Made by a program: the position numbers and the translations under genes
Source of the DNA: Hydnum rufescens UP504
Taxonomy: Eukaryota > Basidiomycota > Agaricomycetes > Cantharellales > Hydnaceae
Reading direction: 5' to 3'
Length of the DNA stretch: 51,207 nucleotides
Assembly: GCA_014904985.1 (NCBI GenBank)
Contig: MU129096.1
Location: 64,201-115,407, forward strand
Part shown: piece by piece, positions 23,807 to 36,300 of the stretch
Position numbering within the stretch: the stretch's first letter is position 1
How the letters are laid out: each line of letters opens with the position of its first letter
The notes under the pieces: generated by a model
Seen by the model: the letters and a program-made list of their open reading frames with translations, nothing else
Told to the model about the DNA's origin: nothing
The model's database searches: none

Positions 23807-24314
23807 TCAAGCTTCATGAGTTTCAGGTGCAGACAAAATAATCTCCACAGACCCAGTTCTCCCGCTGTCGGTAGACTCGGTACCAATTGTTCCGAATTGC
23901 CCAATCGGTGATGGACGGCTGCCGCTCTTTTTTATTCCCCATGGCGTCTCCTGCTCATCATTTCCCAGCTGTGCTGGTCTCCATCCCGCCTCCGTGTTGC
24001 TGTGCCTTTGGGGATGTATGTGCCTCAATGAATGGGAGAAGTCACCCCCGATGTTGTATCGGTAATTGTCATCTGGCTGCATCTCCAAATTAGTTTTCTA
24101 ACTAAGTTTCGAAGTATCTCATCGTAAGTATTCGGTATTGATCCCACGGAAGGCCACTGCTTACCATAGTCCAGCCATGCACAGATTCAACGTCGCGAGT
24201 GATAGATCCCATCCTGACCCTTGAAATGATGTAATACGGAAGAGGATAAGGTATGTCGAGAATGTCGACAGCGTGTTGTATAGCGAGTTGACCTTGGCCA
24301 GCATGGCTTGCGTG
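23807..24314 (-). CDS. Possible C-terminal exons of an unidentified gene
   Basis: An exon from a CCTCAG acceptor at 24314 can be read as HASHAGQGQLAIQHAVDILD through VHGWTM, then a GTAAGC donor. A phase-0 splice would join MQPDDNYRYNIGGDFSH and end at TGA 23807. An overlapping frame of the same region (EEVKLTQEHLQHSHL, continuing to NTLSTFSTYLI) also looks coding, so a frameshift or different splicing is possible. Upstream exons and start were not found. Another small minus-strand exon ending DEERKTWWGSKK occurs near 24640. I do not recognise the protein. Confidence 0.3.
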
Positions 24315-25226
24315 CTGAGGTGGGAATGTTGGAGGTGTTCTTGGGTAAGTTTAACCTCTTCCTAGAGTAAGGTTTTCTCCCAGAGATCGAGGAAAATCGT
24401 CCGCGTCTGCACCCATCTCAATTTAGGTAAAGTAGTACCCAGCGCGACACGGGAGTGAGTCATCGCAAACAATTCCCCCCCCCACCCCGTACGAGTTGTT
24501 GTGGGACTGAAATAAGGATATCTATTCCCCTAAATATTGACTGGTCCTAGATCGCACGCTGCTGCCGCTTCAATCAAGCAATCCCTCTCTATGTCGATTC
24601 CGAATGTGGGAAACTCTTGACATTGCTTTACTTCTTGCTTCCCCACCACGTCTTCCTCTCCTCGTCTTCAATTGCATCAACGAGCCGCTGAACTGAGTAA
24701 GTGTCCACTAGTCGCCACCCGGGCGACATCCGGGGAAATTCATCTAAGAGGGCTCGGCACGGGACCACTGTGCACTAACACCGCTTCAGGTCTCACTTGT
24801 TCTCTTCGCAACCTGACTGTTCATCAGTGCCCAAGACAATTGTGAACGTCGTGAGTACTTCTCGTCATCTAGCGACAGACCCGATCCATTCCAGCCAGGT
24901 CTCGCTCGCTTTCTTGACAACCTCTCTATTCACCTTTCGGAATTTGCCTATCATGAGGAAGCACTTGAAGCGAGAGAGAAGGCTGCAGACGTTTACTGCC
25001 CCCTTCCAACTATTCGACTCAATGCGTTTCACCCAGATCTTGTGTGTCCTCTTTTCGGTGGGGTATTCATCGATAAAGGATATCCATGTTTAGATATGTT
25101 AGATCCAAGCATGATAAGATTCGGAACGCACTTCTGGGAACCAGAACATTAGCACCATAAACGGGCGACTGACGTGACTAGTACATGTACATTGCAAGTC
25201 CTCGGAGGGAACATACATATTTTTTC
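24315..25226. other. Mostly unassigned intergenic DNA
   Basis: It includes a C-rich run near 24475 and possible minus-strand exon fragments near 24640-24700 and 24820-24960 that I could not assemble into a gene. 25070-25226 is duplicated with 21020-21206. Confidence 0.4.
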
Positions 25227-27171
25227 TCAAACCCAGAAGCTTGCAGAGAACACCTTCGACTCAGCCTCGGCCCTGTTCTTGAACAATCCCACCTCATCTT
25301 CAAGTTTCTTCAGAGCCAAGTCCCGATTCGACCAGCGGTCGGCAGGGTGCTCAATCCACCTGATCTTGTCTGGTTCCCTTCCAATTTGGCGGCCTATTAT
25401 TTCTGCCCACCTGGTGGACCGTTTTCGCTGCAGCCGGACGACGGCAGGTCCATGTTCGGGGGTGAAGCGTCTGGTCAGACGACCCATGCCAGTCCCTTCG
25501 TCTCGATGGGACCCCTGCGGGTCTTCTTCGTGCCCACATGGACAAGCATTGCTTTTCTCCCATGCAACAAGGACTTGCAAAACGAGTAAGTTTTCCAATT
25601 TAGAGAAGAATTGGGCATATTTGGACTGTAAAAGGGTCCCGAGAGTTACTCGATTTAATATTGTAGGCTCTGAGGGATGTAGCACCTACGATATCTTGTG
25701 CGGATCCTTCGACCCAGACTGTGAATTGAACAAGACTTGGAATAGAGTCGCAGATTATTTCTAGCCTTGTTCCGGGGTTATTGCCAATGAACGGTTAGCA
25801 TGTCCCAAACTAAAACTCACTGATCAATACCCATCTTCCGGGGACCGCAAAGACTGAGACTCCTCAAGCGCATCGCTGAAAGAGATTGGATGATTGGATC
25901 TGGAAGCAGTGTCCAGTCTAGTGGACTTGTGGAAGGGAAGTCAGTATAACAAAACCCAAAGCTCCGCATGTGTGGTGCGCGTAGAAGGATGGCCTGAACT
26001 AAGTTTCCCATATTGAAACTCGAGTGCCCCGTTTCGAGTACACATGTTTTGAGATCCTCGAACACACCAGAGAGTTGGTTCGGGGTATCGTCGAATTCCA
26101 AAGAGTCCGAGTGCCGTACAATAAGACAGCGTTCGATGCCGTCTACGGCATGTAAGATAGAGAGGACTGTGCTTAGGTATCTGCATGCGTCAAAAACAAC
26201 CTGGAGCGGTAATCACAAATTAGAAACAGTGTCTGCACAGGCTCGATCGATGCATCGCACCTCACATAGATCTGGGGAGTTCTATGAAGTGACGAGAGAC
26301 TGAAAATATTGTAGCAACGATAGGAAACGAGATAGCACGCACCGCTTGGATTTCTTTAAATAGAGCCGGGGCTGTATAACCAACCCAGGCTCCGCAGAAG
26401 CGAATGGAGCGCAATCGCGGAAACTTCTTCAACAGACGCAACATTCTGGAGTATATCACGGCACCATCGATGTCAGGATTGACGTGAGGATTGACATCAG
26501 GATCGACGTCAGGGTCGGCATCAGAACCGGCGTCAGGACCGACATCATCAGGATCGAAGCCAGGATCGACGAGGGGGCCACAGTCCGGTCCTTTCCCGAG
26601 ACGCAACGTCAAGTTGCGAATGCTATCCAGATCGCCACGAAGAGATTCCATAACGTCGAAAAAATGGGCATCGGCAACCACATCCAGTGTGTTTATAGAT
26701 GTCTTGCACATGTCAGTAATCAGCCTTGTGATGGCGCCCGAAAATCCAATCGGAAATCCCAGCACTATTAGGTGTCTTGACTGCGTCGCATTCTCAAGAA
26801 CCTTCACCAGAAGTTTGCTTTGAGATTCCATGCTTCCTTTTCAGCCGCGACCCTGACGTGCTCGGGCTCTCCTTGAAGAAACCACACGTCCTCAATTTTC
26901 GGACCGAAAAAGGATTCGTGGATAGTGACCTCGCGGATGAAAGTAGCGAGCCTGGGGTCATTCCGCACGGCTTCGAAGGACCGCAAGGGGGCGAGAGCCG
27001 TACCAGTGTTTATGTGACGATAGTGAAACCTTGGGGAGAACGCTTTTGAAACCAGTGCAAGGGAGGGATAGCAACTGACAGGAAGGTAGCGGACGATCTC
27101 TTCCATGATTTCGTTGGGCAATTTGTATACGGCTGGTGAATGCTGCAAAGCAGCTGGATGGAGTGAGACAT
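25227..27171 (-). pseudogene. F-box protein, tandem copy 2, apparently frameshifted
   Basis: It has the same exon order as copy 1: F-box (KLPNEIMEEIVRYLPVSCYP), middle exons with conserved splice sites (EIQA then NSPDLCE then VVFDACRYL), the 25817-26101 exon and the same charged helix at the end (25227). Relative to copy 1 it lacks one base near 27152, which puts the ancestral ATG at 27171 out of frame with the F-box. It lacks another base near 26814, which separates EKEAW from LLVKVLENATQ. A downstream Met (IMEEIV) could rescue the first but not the second. It has an expanded D-P-rich loop (DPDVDPDVNPHVNPDIDG) at about 26480-26560. If these losses are consensus errors the gene would be intact. 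Confidence 0.65.
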
Positions 27172-28376
27172 GGAGCTATCAATGATATACTTCGAGGGAT
27201 CCAGGACTGTGCTAAAAAAGAATAGGGCGCGGCGATTTAGTGGCCTAGGTCTATATATCCACCTCGATGACGTCGATCAATATCTACAGGTTGTAGACTT
27301 GCGGGCCACTCGTTGGATCGTGTCATCGGGCCTAGGTGCGTCATGGTCTGGCCCCCACCTCAATTAGAAAGCCCGTTGAACCATAAGCCCAAGGCATTTA
27401 TCGTGGCCACAAATTAACCCAAACAACGCGCACGCCCCAATTGAGATTTCAAGTAGACACACTCTTGAACTCAGTCTGAAAATCGTTGTAATCATGGACT
27501 CGTTATGGGAACTGGAAAGAATGATCTTGACACAACTAATTCGTCTGTCCTCGACCGAAAACGATCGCTCCATGCATCTGACGTGGACGTCTCTAGTCGC
27601 TGATGCATTACTTGATGCGAGAGGTTCTGCAGCCTTGAGGGAAGTGCGCGTTGACTAATTGAGAGTCCCTTGGCCACCCTGAGAGCAGTCCGAGCAATCT
27701 GAATCGCATGAAGCAGAGCTGGAAAGGCTCTCTGATGGAAAACGTCAACCGTCATCACAGTTGCTGTCTGGGTCAGAGGGAGAGATGAGGCGTATGTAGC
27801 ACTTTGAATCCCGAGGAGCGGCTTTCTGTTGTTGGGCTGCCGGTCAGAGATACAAGAAAGGGAAGAGAAGGAGAACGGAACGGACGAGGCGTACTTTGTC
27901 GACCATAGATCCGTATTTCACCTGAACCTGATAACAGCCAGGCTGTATCTCGCTCTTCTAGATCTGAGCACCAGGTGTCTTCACTGGGAGCTACGAGTCA
28001 GCCCGCCACAACCCTGGCGCTTGTACTGGGTTTCATTGGCCGTTCATTGATATGTAGAAGGTCTTTGCAAGATCTAGAGCTTATTCTCCTGGGGACGTCT
28101 AGGTACTCGACCGGATATCATTGCATCTGCATTTGTGGGCGAGACGGACACGAGAGAGCCGATTCCTCCCAGATGGAACCAATTTTGACTTTGTGCACAT
28201 GTCGATAGTCGTAGAGGTTCACAATGTCCCAATATCGCGTCACAAGGAATAAGGTACCACTTGACCCATTCAGCATAATTTGGAGACATGGATCCCAGAA
28301 CTAAGCCTGTACCACTTCTTTCTGGTTGTCTCGCAGACGCAGAGAACAATAGTAGTATCACGTGTTTTCCAATACG
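27172..28376. other. Intergenic, no supported gene
   Basis: Short open frames on both strands (for example 27492-27758 minus, 28074-28361 minus) lack recognisable motifs and plausible splice partners. The region next to the hydrolase start presumably carries its promoter. Confidence 0.45.
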
Positions 28377-29374
28377 ATGGGAGAGACCACTCTCAATGTC
28401 GGCCCTGAAGCAAGCAGCAGCGTCAAGGGCTCCTCGCGTGTAAAGCCCGCGCCAAAAAGGGGAGGGATTCCCGTCGAATTCTCGTATTCCCCTAGTGGAG
28501 ACGGTATTGACGAAAATCTTCTGATACTATTGCATGGGCTTGGTGAGCAGGAATCCACGGCGAGGTCGTGCGTACTAAGACCTTCATGCTAAGGGGACAC
28601 GGAGATTCCATTCGCAAAGTTGGGGCGACAGTTGCGTCTGCCCCAGACTGCAACGCTTTCCTTGAGGGCGCCTGGGCGGTGATTGCTGGCTTCCTTCAAA
28701 CTTGTCATGGTGTGGACCTGACTGAACCCCACCTTTACATGTGTCTCTACTGGCTCTCGTCTTATTGTCGCGATCGGTGCAGAATACCCTATCTCTACGA
28801 GGATGCCTTTCAATGGTACGAGTCTTTCGACCAACTAGGTGAACTCCTCGCCCACCCGAACCCTACCCCTGCCTTGGAGATCCTCGACCGAATCATCCAT
28901 TATCTAATCGAACTCGAAACAGACAACGGATGTGGATGGCCGCTCGACCGTATTCATTTCTTCGGTTTTGGTCAGGGAGGCACCGTCGTCGCCGAATGCG
29001 CCCTCCGGCTCTGGAAGTGCCAGCTTGGAGATGCCGCCCACCGTGACAATCTAGCTCGCGGACAGATAGCATCCATCGTGTCTGTAGAAGGACCGCTGCT
29101 AGAGTTCCCACGGTCAAGCCTCCGTGTGCTAGCCCATCACTCTATTTCCACCGCTCAAAGCGTGCTTCAGACCCTTCGGTAAGCACCTTTCGCAAGGGAT
29201 TCTTGGAGGTGAAGGAGGTTCGGGTGGGGGGCAGCAGAGGGAATGCCGCGCTCGAAAGACGAGTGGGCGGGAATTGTAGAATTCTGGGGGAGGGTGCTCG
29301 GGTCCCGAATGCCAGAAATGGAAGGACTTCACCCTGTTATTTCTGGAGGCCCCACCTTGCCTCCACAACTGTAA
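28377..29374 (+). CDS. Alpha/beta-hydrolase, fungal phospholipase/carboxylesterase-like
   Basis: The ATG at 28377 leads to NLLILLHGLG, then an intron (GTGAGC to TGCTAAG) joins GDTEIPFAKLGRQLRLPQ and TATLSLRAPGR. A second intron (28679-28770) joins IPYLYEDAFQWYESFD. Later motifs are PLDRIHFFGFGQGGTVVAE and SVEGPLLEFP. The C-terminal end MPRSKDEWAGIVEFW... closes at TAA 29374. The oxyanion HGLG motif and the fold order fit the fungal esterase family. At the nucleophile elbow the residue expected to be Ser is Gly (GFGQGG). Between 29107 and 29231 the best family-like reading (PSLYFHR, STFRKGFLEVKEVR) is in another frame, bounded by a C-run and a G-run. A 39-nt intron (29179-29217) is the alternative explanation. 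Confidence 0.7.
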
Positions 29375-29624
29375 TGTGCCTCTCGTATTACATAATAATT
29401 CCATCACGTGCCTTATTCGACACCAGCCCCTCACAACCTGTGCTATCCCTGACGCACTCATCGTTGCTGGAGACCACGACGAAGTATCGTCATAAAGGTA
29501 CTATACAGGGATATTCGCCCGCCCTAATCCCGACGTCTCACTCCATCCCTCACTCGTGGCAGTACCTCGTCTAGTGAACACTTCCTCCTCCGTCCTCGAC
29601 TCGTAGCACTCCCTCACAGTGTCC

Positions 29625-31514
29625 ATGAACAAGCGAGACGGCTCGTTGACACCCCCACCCACAAAGGCTAGTCTAAGGGCATGGTGGAAGAACTTCACGT
29701 CGACCCAAAAGTTCAAGCGTGACCCGACAAACAATGAGAAGGGTGCGCATCCTTGAGGCTAACTTCAAGGGCCTCTACTCTATTCAATAGTCCCACGATA
29801 TAACTCTCTTCTCTGCAGAGCCCGCCATTAGTCATGTCTTCGGTGTCCCCCTGCGAGAGAGCCTTCGGTATGCCAATGTCCAGATTTCAACTGCGACCGG
29901 AGGAGACAGAGGCGATCTCTATATTTACGGATATGTCCCCGTTGTTGTGGCTAAATGGTGTGCCCCGCGTCCTCCGGTCGTTTGACCTGCTCGCACCCCT
30001 ATAACAGTATTCTGCGACTTCTTTCAGTGGTTTGCACCTCAAGGAAGTAGCAACCGAAGTTGAAGGCACATTCCGTGTTAGCGGCTCCAACAAGCGGATG
30101 AGGGACCTCCAGACTGTATTTGAAACTCCTCCAAGAGTGAGCTTTCGTTTCTTTGTGCATTTTTCAGGCGAAGGTACCCAATTTCGTTGTCCACAGTACG
30201 GTAAGAATCTGGATTGGAAGAAGGAAAACTATACGACACACGACATAGCTAGTGTTTTTCGACGCTACTTGACCCAGATGCCCGTAAGCTCATGTGTTGT
30301 AGCCGGAAGTACGTGCCTCCCAAGACTGACTGTATCATTCAGGAGCCCGTTATACCACACAATCTGTACCATCATGTAGATGATCATTGATATCATCGCA
30401 TCTCATTACACTGACCGTGCTCTACTATTTCCCCCATTCCAGTTCCGAAATGCCTACGGTTAGATTGACTTTCTTCAATGTTATTGCTAATGATAGATGC
30501 TAACCCCTTGTTTGCAGCCCAGAAACCCTTCGTTCAGGAAGGAGTAATAAACACCTTCAAGATTCTGATACGATCCATGCCTCGCGCGAACCAATACCTC
30601 TTGTTATATGTCCTCGATCTCCTTAGTGTTTTCTCCCGCAAATCCGACAAGAACCTAATGACCGCTGCAAGTACGTACAGTTTGCTCTTGTCAAGTCCCT
30701 TTTCACTCATCCGTGCGATTCTATTTGCCCCAGATCTCGCCGTAATCTTCAGACCAGGGATCATCTCGCACCCAGACCAAGAACTGTCCCCAGAGCAACA
30801 CAAACTCAGCCAAGAAGTCCTTGAGTTCCTGATCGAGCAGCAAGACATGTTCATTCTTGATATCCCGCCTCCCCCGCGCAACGATTCGATTTTGATTCCG
30901 GCATCGCCGGCGACAGATCCAGACCCCGATCTCGAAGTGTACCTGACACCAAGTGAGAGTGATGAGGAAGCACCGAAGGGCGGCTGGAGACTGGTGGAGC
31001 GTGGAAAAGTTCGTCCAACTCCTCTTCGATCGTCCGGGATTCTCAATTTCCGGCGTCCCGCATCAAGTTCAAAGCCCTGACGTCCATTTTTTCGTACCAC
31101 CCCTCCCCCCCTCTTGCGCTCTGTCCCTGTCCCCTTGCCATTACCCCGCCTTCCGTCATGTAGCGTCCACCTGCAGATCCCGCTTTGGATGATTTCATGC
31201 CCCGTTCACCCGGTGCGGAGACGATAGCGTCACCCGGTGGTGCAACTGGGCTCAAGCGGAGTGCGACGGCACCGTCGAGAAGAGGCACGAAAAAGTTTAG
31301 CGAGTCGACGGCACCAGTAACAACGCCTGGCAACAAATTTGACAAGAAACGAGGGGATACAGACCCGCCGATGACGCCCTCAGACGGAGGACTGAAGCGC
31401 ACTGGCTCGGTGCATGTACCTGTCGGAGAACGACGGACTCTTTCTAGTGCTTCCGAGGAGACGATGAAACATGCACCTCCATCGTCGTATCCAAGAGTAG
31501 CGATAATACCTTGA
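29625..31514 (+). CDS. RhoGAP-domain protein
   Basis: The ATG at 29625 follows an in-frame stop. The leader (KASLRAWWKNFTSTQKFK) is spliced to VFGVPLRESLRYANVQIS, the start of the RhoGAP domain. An intron then joins GLHLKEVATEVEGTFRVSGS, in which the FRVSG Arg is the expected arginine finger. Further exons give YGKNLDWKKENYTTHDIASV, EPVIPHNLYHH, AQKPFVQEGVINTFKIL, PRANQYLLLYVLDLLSVFS and DLAVIFRPGIISHPD. The protein stimulates GTP hydrolysis by Rho-type GTPases, thereby tuning actin and polarity. The acidic tail is followed by a stop at 31080, or, by using a donor after VERGK (about 31010), by a last exon PPADPALDDFMPRSPG... ending at 31514. Possible alternative ends are noted. Confidence 0.85.
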
Positions 31515-32008
31515 TAATGGACGGGTGGACCGCCTGCCGTCACCCTGGAGGCATTGTCTGTTTTTTATGTCCTTCCCTCTTCCCTTCTTCATTATGGTGG
31601 TTGTGGATCTCACAACTGGACGCTCTCTCGCTTTTTAATTTCATTCCCCAATTGATATGGATTTCCCGGACTGACTTGTTGCGACGCCTCCTAGTGTATT
31701 CCTGTTTTGCTTATGTTATATGTGTGACTTAGCTATACCTTTGGACGATTGATTTCTATTTTAATTTCGGCAGGCGAGGAAATATTGGTGACCTATGCGT
31801 AGTCTAAGAGTGATCCGAAGACTAAAGAGTCCTCTGAGTATTAATGATTATATCACACAAAACGTATATACTATTTGTACATGGACATTAAGGACAAATC
31901 TTCGCATTCTGTGTCCAATGGAACATGGAGCGCAGGCTCGCCGTTATAGGGGCTCAACGCGCGAAAACGCGTCTCCAATGGTAGGGCCCCTCATAGATGC
32001 ACTCACGG
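31515..32008. other. Convergent 3' intergenic region
   Basis: This is AT-rich DNA between the ends of the RhoGAP gene (plus) and the RING gene (minus). It probably holds both 3' untranslated regions. No gene is seen. Confidence 0.6.
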
Positions 32009-33442
32009 TCATACCTTTCTCGAGCGTCGAGGGCCGATATGCAAATTTGGAGAATTGGTGATCCAGCCACCAAGAGTCCCATCTGCCTTCGGTTTCTTCT
32101 TCGGGGGTTGGTCGTTGCTTGGTATGGATGAGGGGAGGAACATGCTTCGATCGAGAGTGCAGTCCGAAGATGGCAGTTCCTTGGATGGCTGGGTAGATTT
32201 GAGTGCTTCTAGTCGGCCATTGTCATGGTCACCATCGGATTTAGGGTCAGAAGGGAACACGGGCTGCGTTTTGCGGCGTTTTGGAGGGTGCGTGGATTTG
32301 ACTATTTCGGGATCCTCGTCTTGAGCAAAAGGTGGGGGAGACGAGGACGGCAGGGGAGAGGATGATGGTACTGGCGATGATGATGGTGGTGGAAGCATGC
32401 GGGAGCGACGTGACAGATGTGATGGTGGTCTATCCGACATGGGAGACGAGCTCGGCATTGACGAAAAGTGTCGCACAGTCGGAGACGAAGGCGGGGGCGA
32501 AGAGGCGGTGTGGCAAGATGAGCGCTGTAGGCGTATATTTTCGAATTTGAGCTTCCTTATCGTGTCTTTATGTTCAGTTTCCTACATTTGAAAAATGGCC
32601 CACATTCGACTTAATAGGGATTATGGCGCAAGAGAAGGGGGGAGCTTATATACGGACCTTGTTTTTGTGATGGGTGAGAATCTCCTGCAAACGATTTACC
32701 CTGTTCTCCGCCGATTCTAACTGTCCCTGTATACGTTTCCCCTTCTGTTCCTCGCCTTTTATTTGGCGTATCCAGAGCACTTCCTTCCCGAGACGGTCAT
32801 CCTCTATTTCCATGAAACGTTTCTCCGAGCCCTCTTTTTCTGCCAATGCGACATCCCGTTCGCGTCTTAAGTCTGCGGTCTCCTGGATGAGGGACGCCAC
32901 GCGCGCTTCCAATGCAGCACGTAAATGATCTGCTGCTGATACGCGCATTCGCATCGAATCTAACTCTGGTTGTTGTGCAAGGAGTGCGGCATTCTGTGCG
33001 CGGAGGCGTTCGACCTCGGACTCGAGCTCTAATAGTTGGGCACTGAGACTGTTGGCTGATTTCCCCCGTGGCTTTGCGGCTGCCTTTTTAGGTTGCTTTG
33101 GTGTAGTTGTCGATTTTCCCCTGGGCCTAGATTTGGCTGCCGTTGCCGTCGAGGAAGACGGGGCCACGGGGACATTCTTTGGCAAATATGGAACCGAGTC
33201 CTCTGTTAGGTCGATAGTATAGGCCCCATTGTGGGGTTTACGGCATTCGGGGCAGACAGTGGACCATGTGATCAGCTTGTTCGCGCATTCGACACAGGAT
33301 TGATGTCCTTGGAAAAAGGGAGACACAATTGCGTACATCGCGTTAAATGCTGTGAAGAATACAGTAGTGGTGTAAAATTGTGCGCACCGCAGGGCCACCG
33401 AGCAGTTCCATCAGAGGCAGGATGATTTGTACACGCAACCAT
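32009..33442 (-). CDS. RING-type zinc-finger protein with coiled coil and nuclear localisation signals
   Basis: The ATG at 33442 gives MVACTNHPASDGTARWPC, and an intron (about 33307-33391) joins GHQSCVECANKLITWSTVCP. The ligands are C4, H7, C19, H21, C24, C27, C41 and C44, a RING pattern with His at the second ligand position. A basic linker (KPRGKSANSLS) leads to a coiled coil (ELESEVERLRAQNAALLAQ to QLESAENRVNRLQEILTHHK). A 3' exon begins ETEHKDTIRKLKFENIRLQ and is then Ser/Pro-rich with PPKRRKTQP and PPKKKPKADG, typical nuclear localisation signals. An E3 ubiquitin ligase acting in the nucleus is inferred from the RING alone. It faces the GH17 gene across a 264-bp gap. Confidence 0.75.
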
Positions 33443-33706
33443 ATTATAACGAAAGCTTTTTTCCCCCTAGTTAATTCGGTGTGTACCGGCTGACACGCCG
33501 CACTTACTGTATGGTCGTGCGACTTCCAGACAGTCCAGAGAGAGCACAGCCAAGGAAAAAATTTTATGCGGGCGCAGCAATAAGACTTGCTGCGTAACAG
33601 CCTGTTTACCAATAATCTCCAATTAGAAAGCTCTGTCGTAAAAGGGGCTAAGAAGCAGTGTGCAACTACTGACGTCTAGGACGAGAAAGAGAACCAGAAG
33701 GTGCCG
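33443..33706. promoter_or_regulatory. Divergent promoter region, RING gene and GH17 gene
   Basis: A 264-bp gap separates the two oppositely oriented start codons, so both promoters must lie here or in overlapping first introns. I see no sharp core element. Confidence 0.5.
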
Positions 33707-36300
33707 ATGTCACGCTATAGCAATGTAGATACTGGTAAGAGGTCAAGACACAGATCCGAGTCCCCGTTGTGGCCGGAAAACAGCGCTAATTCCACTTGAC
33801 ACTTATAACTCACCTCAACCATCTCTAGGTGTTCCCCGCCCAATTTCAGATCTCACGGACTATTGGGACGGTAATATTCCGCCGGTGAGTGCGTTAGCTG
33901 GCCCATTGGAACCCTAGTTTCAACCTTTGGCATGTTTGACAGCCTTCCAGACTACCTGGCGCAGGCGCATACCCACAGACCCCCTTATTTACCGCTCAGA
34001 ATTCGCCATCAGGTACTCATGATGGCCACGCCAACATATCCCGTGCTCAGATCAGTTCCTTTAATCTAGCTTCGGGCAACCCTCTAGTTGGCCCCCAAAA
34101 TTCCTCCTATACACCCATTCCAGCCTCGGAACCCACAGACAACGATATCAACATGAGATCCTATGCAGACCGCGACCGTGAACAGTATGCAGCAATGAAT
34201 GAAGAGGCAGCAGGGCTGAACCCTTCATCATATGCACCCCAAGAAAAGGCATCGTCACCTAGATCCAAATTTTGGTTGTGGGGCACGGTAGCTATCGTCA
34301 CCATCGTCGCCATTGGAGGAATTGTCGCCGGTGTTGTCCTCAGTCGGCACAAGTCATCCTCATCGTCAACGTCAACAGGTGGGGGTGGAAGTAACAAGAA
34401 CAGCTCCTCGTCAGATCCTAGTTCATTTACAAAGAACCCTGCGCTCAAGAATTCGTTCTATGGGTTTGCTTATACTCCTCTTGTGCGTTTCCCACCGATT
34501 CCTTCTCCTACGAAAGTTTACCATCACCAATCAGGGCGCTATTCTTCCCGACTGTGGGGCAACTCAAGGTGCGTGGCAGACCTCGAAGGTTTCGTCCCGT
34601 CCATCTGAGCCTTCTGCATTTAGACGGTGTCATCCAAGATATCCAGGTACGTACAAGAATAGCGGACGCTGCCCGTGTCTTGACATGTCTGCGTAGCTAC
34701 TATCCCAACTTACTACGGTAATTTATCATCCTTGCCTGTATCCCTCCCACCAGACTCATCCGAGTCATTGAAACCAACAGCGCATCAGAACATATGGCTC
34801 GGACTGCAATGTATCCTCTCTAGTCCTTAACGCTATCAAGCAAACGCAAGTGGACATGACTGTGTTCCTTGGTATCTGTGAGTATCTCCTTTCGTCTTTG
34901 CTTAATCCCCCTCTCCTTTCTATCTCGGCCGAATAACGAAATGTCCCGTCCGATACACAGATATAAGCGATAACGACACGGTCTACGAGAGACAGAGGGA
35001 CCTGACTTTCACAGCACTTCAGAATTTTGGCGTTGATGTGGGCTAGATTGATCTCTGCTTGGTATGCTCATTAACAAACTGGCTGCTCTTGGACGTAGCA
35101 CGTGGCTGGCCTAGTGTGTATGAGTTTTGAAAGAAGGAGCGTTGTTCACTAACTTGGGTTCACATACTAGACCGTGGGTAATGAAGTCATTCTCGACAGT
35201 GAGTTCCCAAACTACCATGTCCCCCGTGGCTTATTTCCTTTCTAATATTGCCTTCCCATAGGACTCACACTAGTGGGAAGCCAGAATCCGAACGATACGA
35301 CTGGGATTGCCGCTGCCGAGTTCCTGAAAGACAAAATCAGTGATGTGCGCTCGACGCTTAGTAACATGTCATTCAGCAAGACCATCCCGGTTGGTTACGC
35401 TGATGCCGGAAGTTATTTCAATACCGATATTCTGGAGGCTGTCGATTATGCTAGTGAGTGCAGACATATGTTATGCTTTGATATGGTCACTCACATCCAT
35501 ATTCCAATTTGTGTGCTGTGATATGAAGTGGCGAATGTCCACCCCTGGTATGTAACGCCTCGATGGATGTAATGATCGAACACCATGAACATGTCCCCTT
35601 CAGGTTCGCGGATGTTACGATCGACCAGTCTGCCTCCTGGACTGCCTCCTACTTCCAATCCACTGACATCGTACGTTCTTCTGATACATATTGATTGATT
35701 TTTCTCAAGACCGCGTGTGCCAGGACCTGGCCGCGTCGACGACGAAGAATCCGCCATTTTATATCGCGGAAACAGGCTGGCCCACTGTATGACTTTTTGT
35801 TAATACTTTGTGTCTTTAGTGTTGGCATTAATCTGTTTATGAACTCGCAGAACTCTTCGACGACTGCTGCGGCGCAGAATCAAGCTGGCTCACCCGCCAG
35901 TGATGCCAATCTTCAGGTACGCTCTGAGTCCCCGACCGGCAAGGGATCTCACTGATGGATCCAATATCCACAATGCTACGATGACTACAGTTCTTCATCG
36001 ACAATTTTGTCTGTCAGGCTAATCAGAATGGGACGGGATATTTCTTCTTCGAATACATGGATGAACCATGGAAGGTATGCTTCACTTATTCGGCCACCGT
36101 CGTTCTGAATTTCTGAGCAACCCAAAACCTGATCCAGACGACTCAATATGGAGGTGTAGAAGGATATTGGGGTCTCTTTGATAGCAAGTTCGTTCTATTT
36201 CACTACAGTGTGTTTTCTGATATCCAGGCTGATGCATCGTGGATTGTCGTTCAGCAAGCAACTGAAGAATATCACAATACCCGACTGCACCCACAAATGA
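33707..36300 (+). CDS. GH17 family glucan endo-1,3-beta-glucosidase with N-terminal membrane anchor (btgC-type)
   Basis: The ATG at 33707 starts MSRYSNVDTG and about a dozen introns follow. Residues from the third exon give a cytosolic tail and one membrane helix (FWLWGTVAIVTIVAIGG), then a Ser/Gly linker and the catalytic domain. That domain begins FYGFAYTPL, then QLTTRIRTYGSDCNVSSL, TVGNEVILDR with the acid/base Glu, VGYADAGSYFNTDILEAVDY, ANVHPWFADV and FYIAETGWPT with the nucleophile Glu. FFEYMDEPWK and a short last exon (KQLKNITIPDCTHK) finish at 36300. Type II anchored GH17 enzymes remodel cell-wall beta-1,3-glucan. One intron (after STDI) needs a GTAC|GTT choice of donor. Confidence 0.85.

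Noticed and set aside
24400..25060. A possible gene built from several small minus-strand exons (ending DEERKTWWGSKK).
   Set aside because: The exons could not be joined into one open frame with confidence, so it is mentioned only in the intergenic note.
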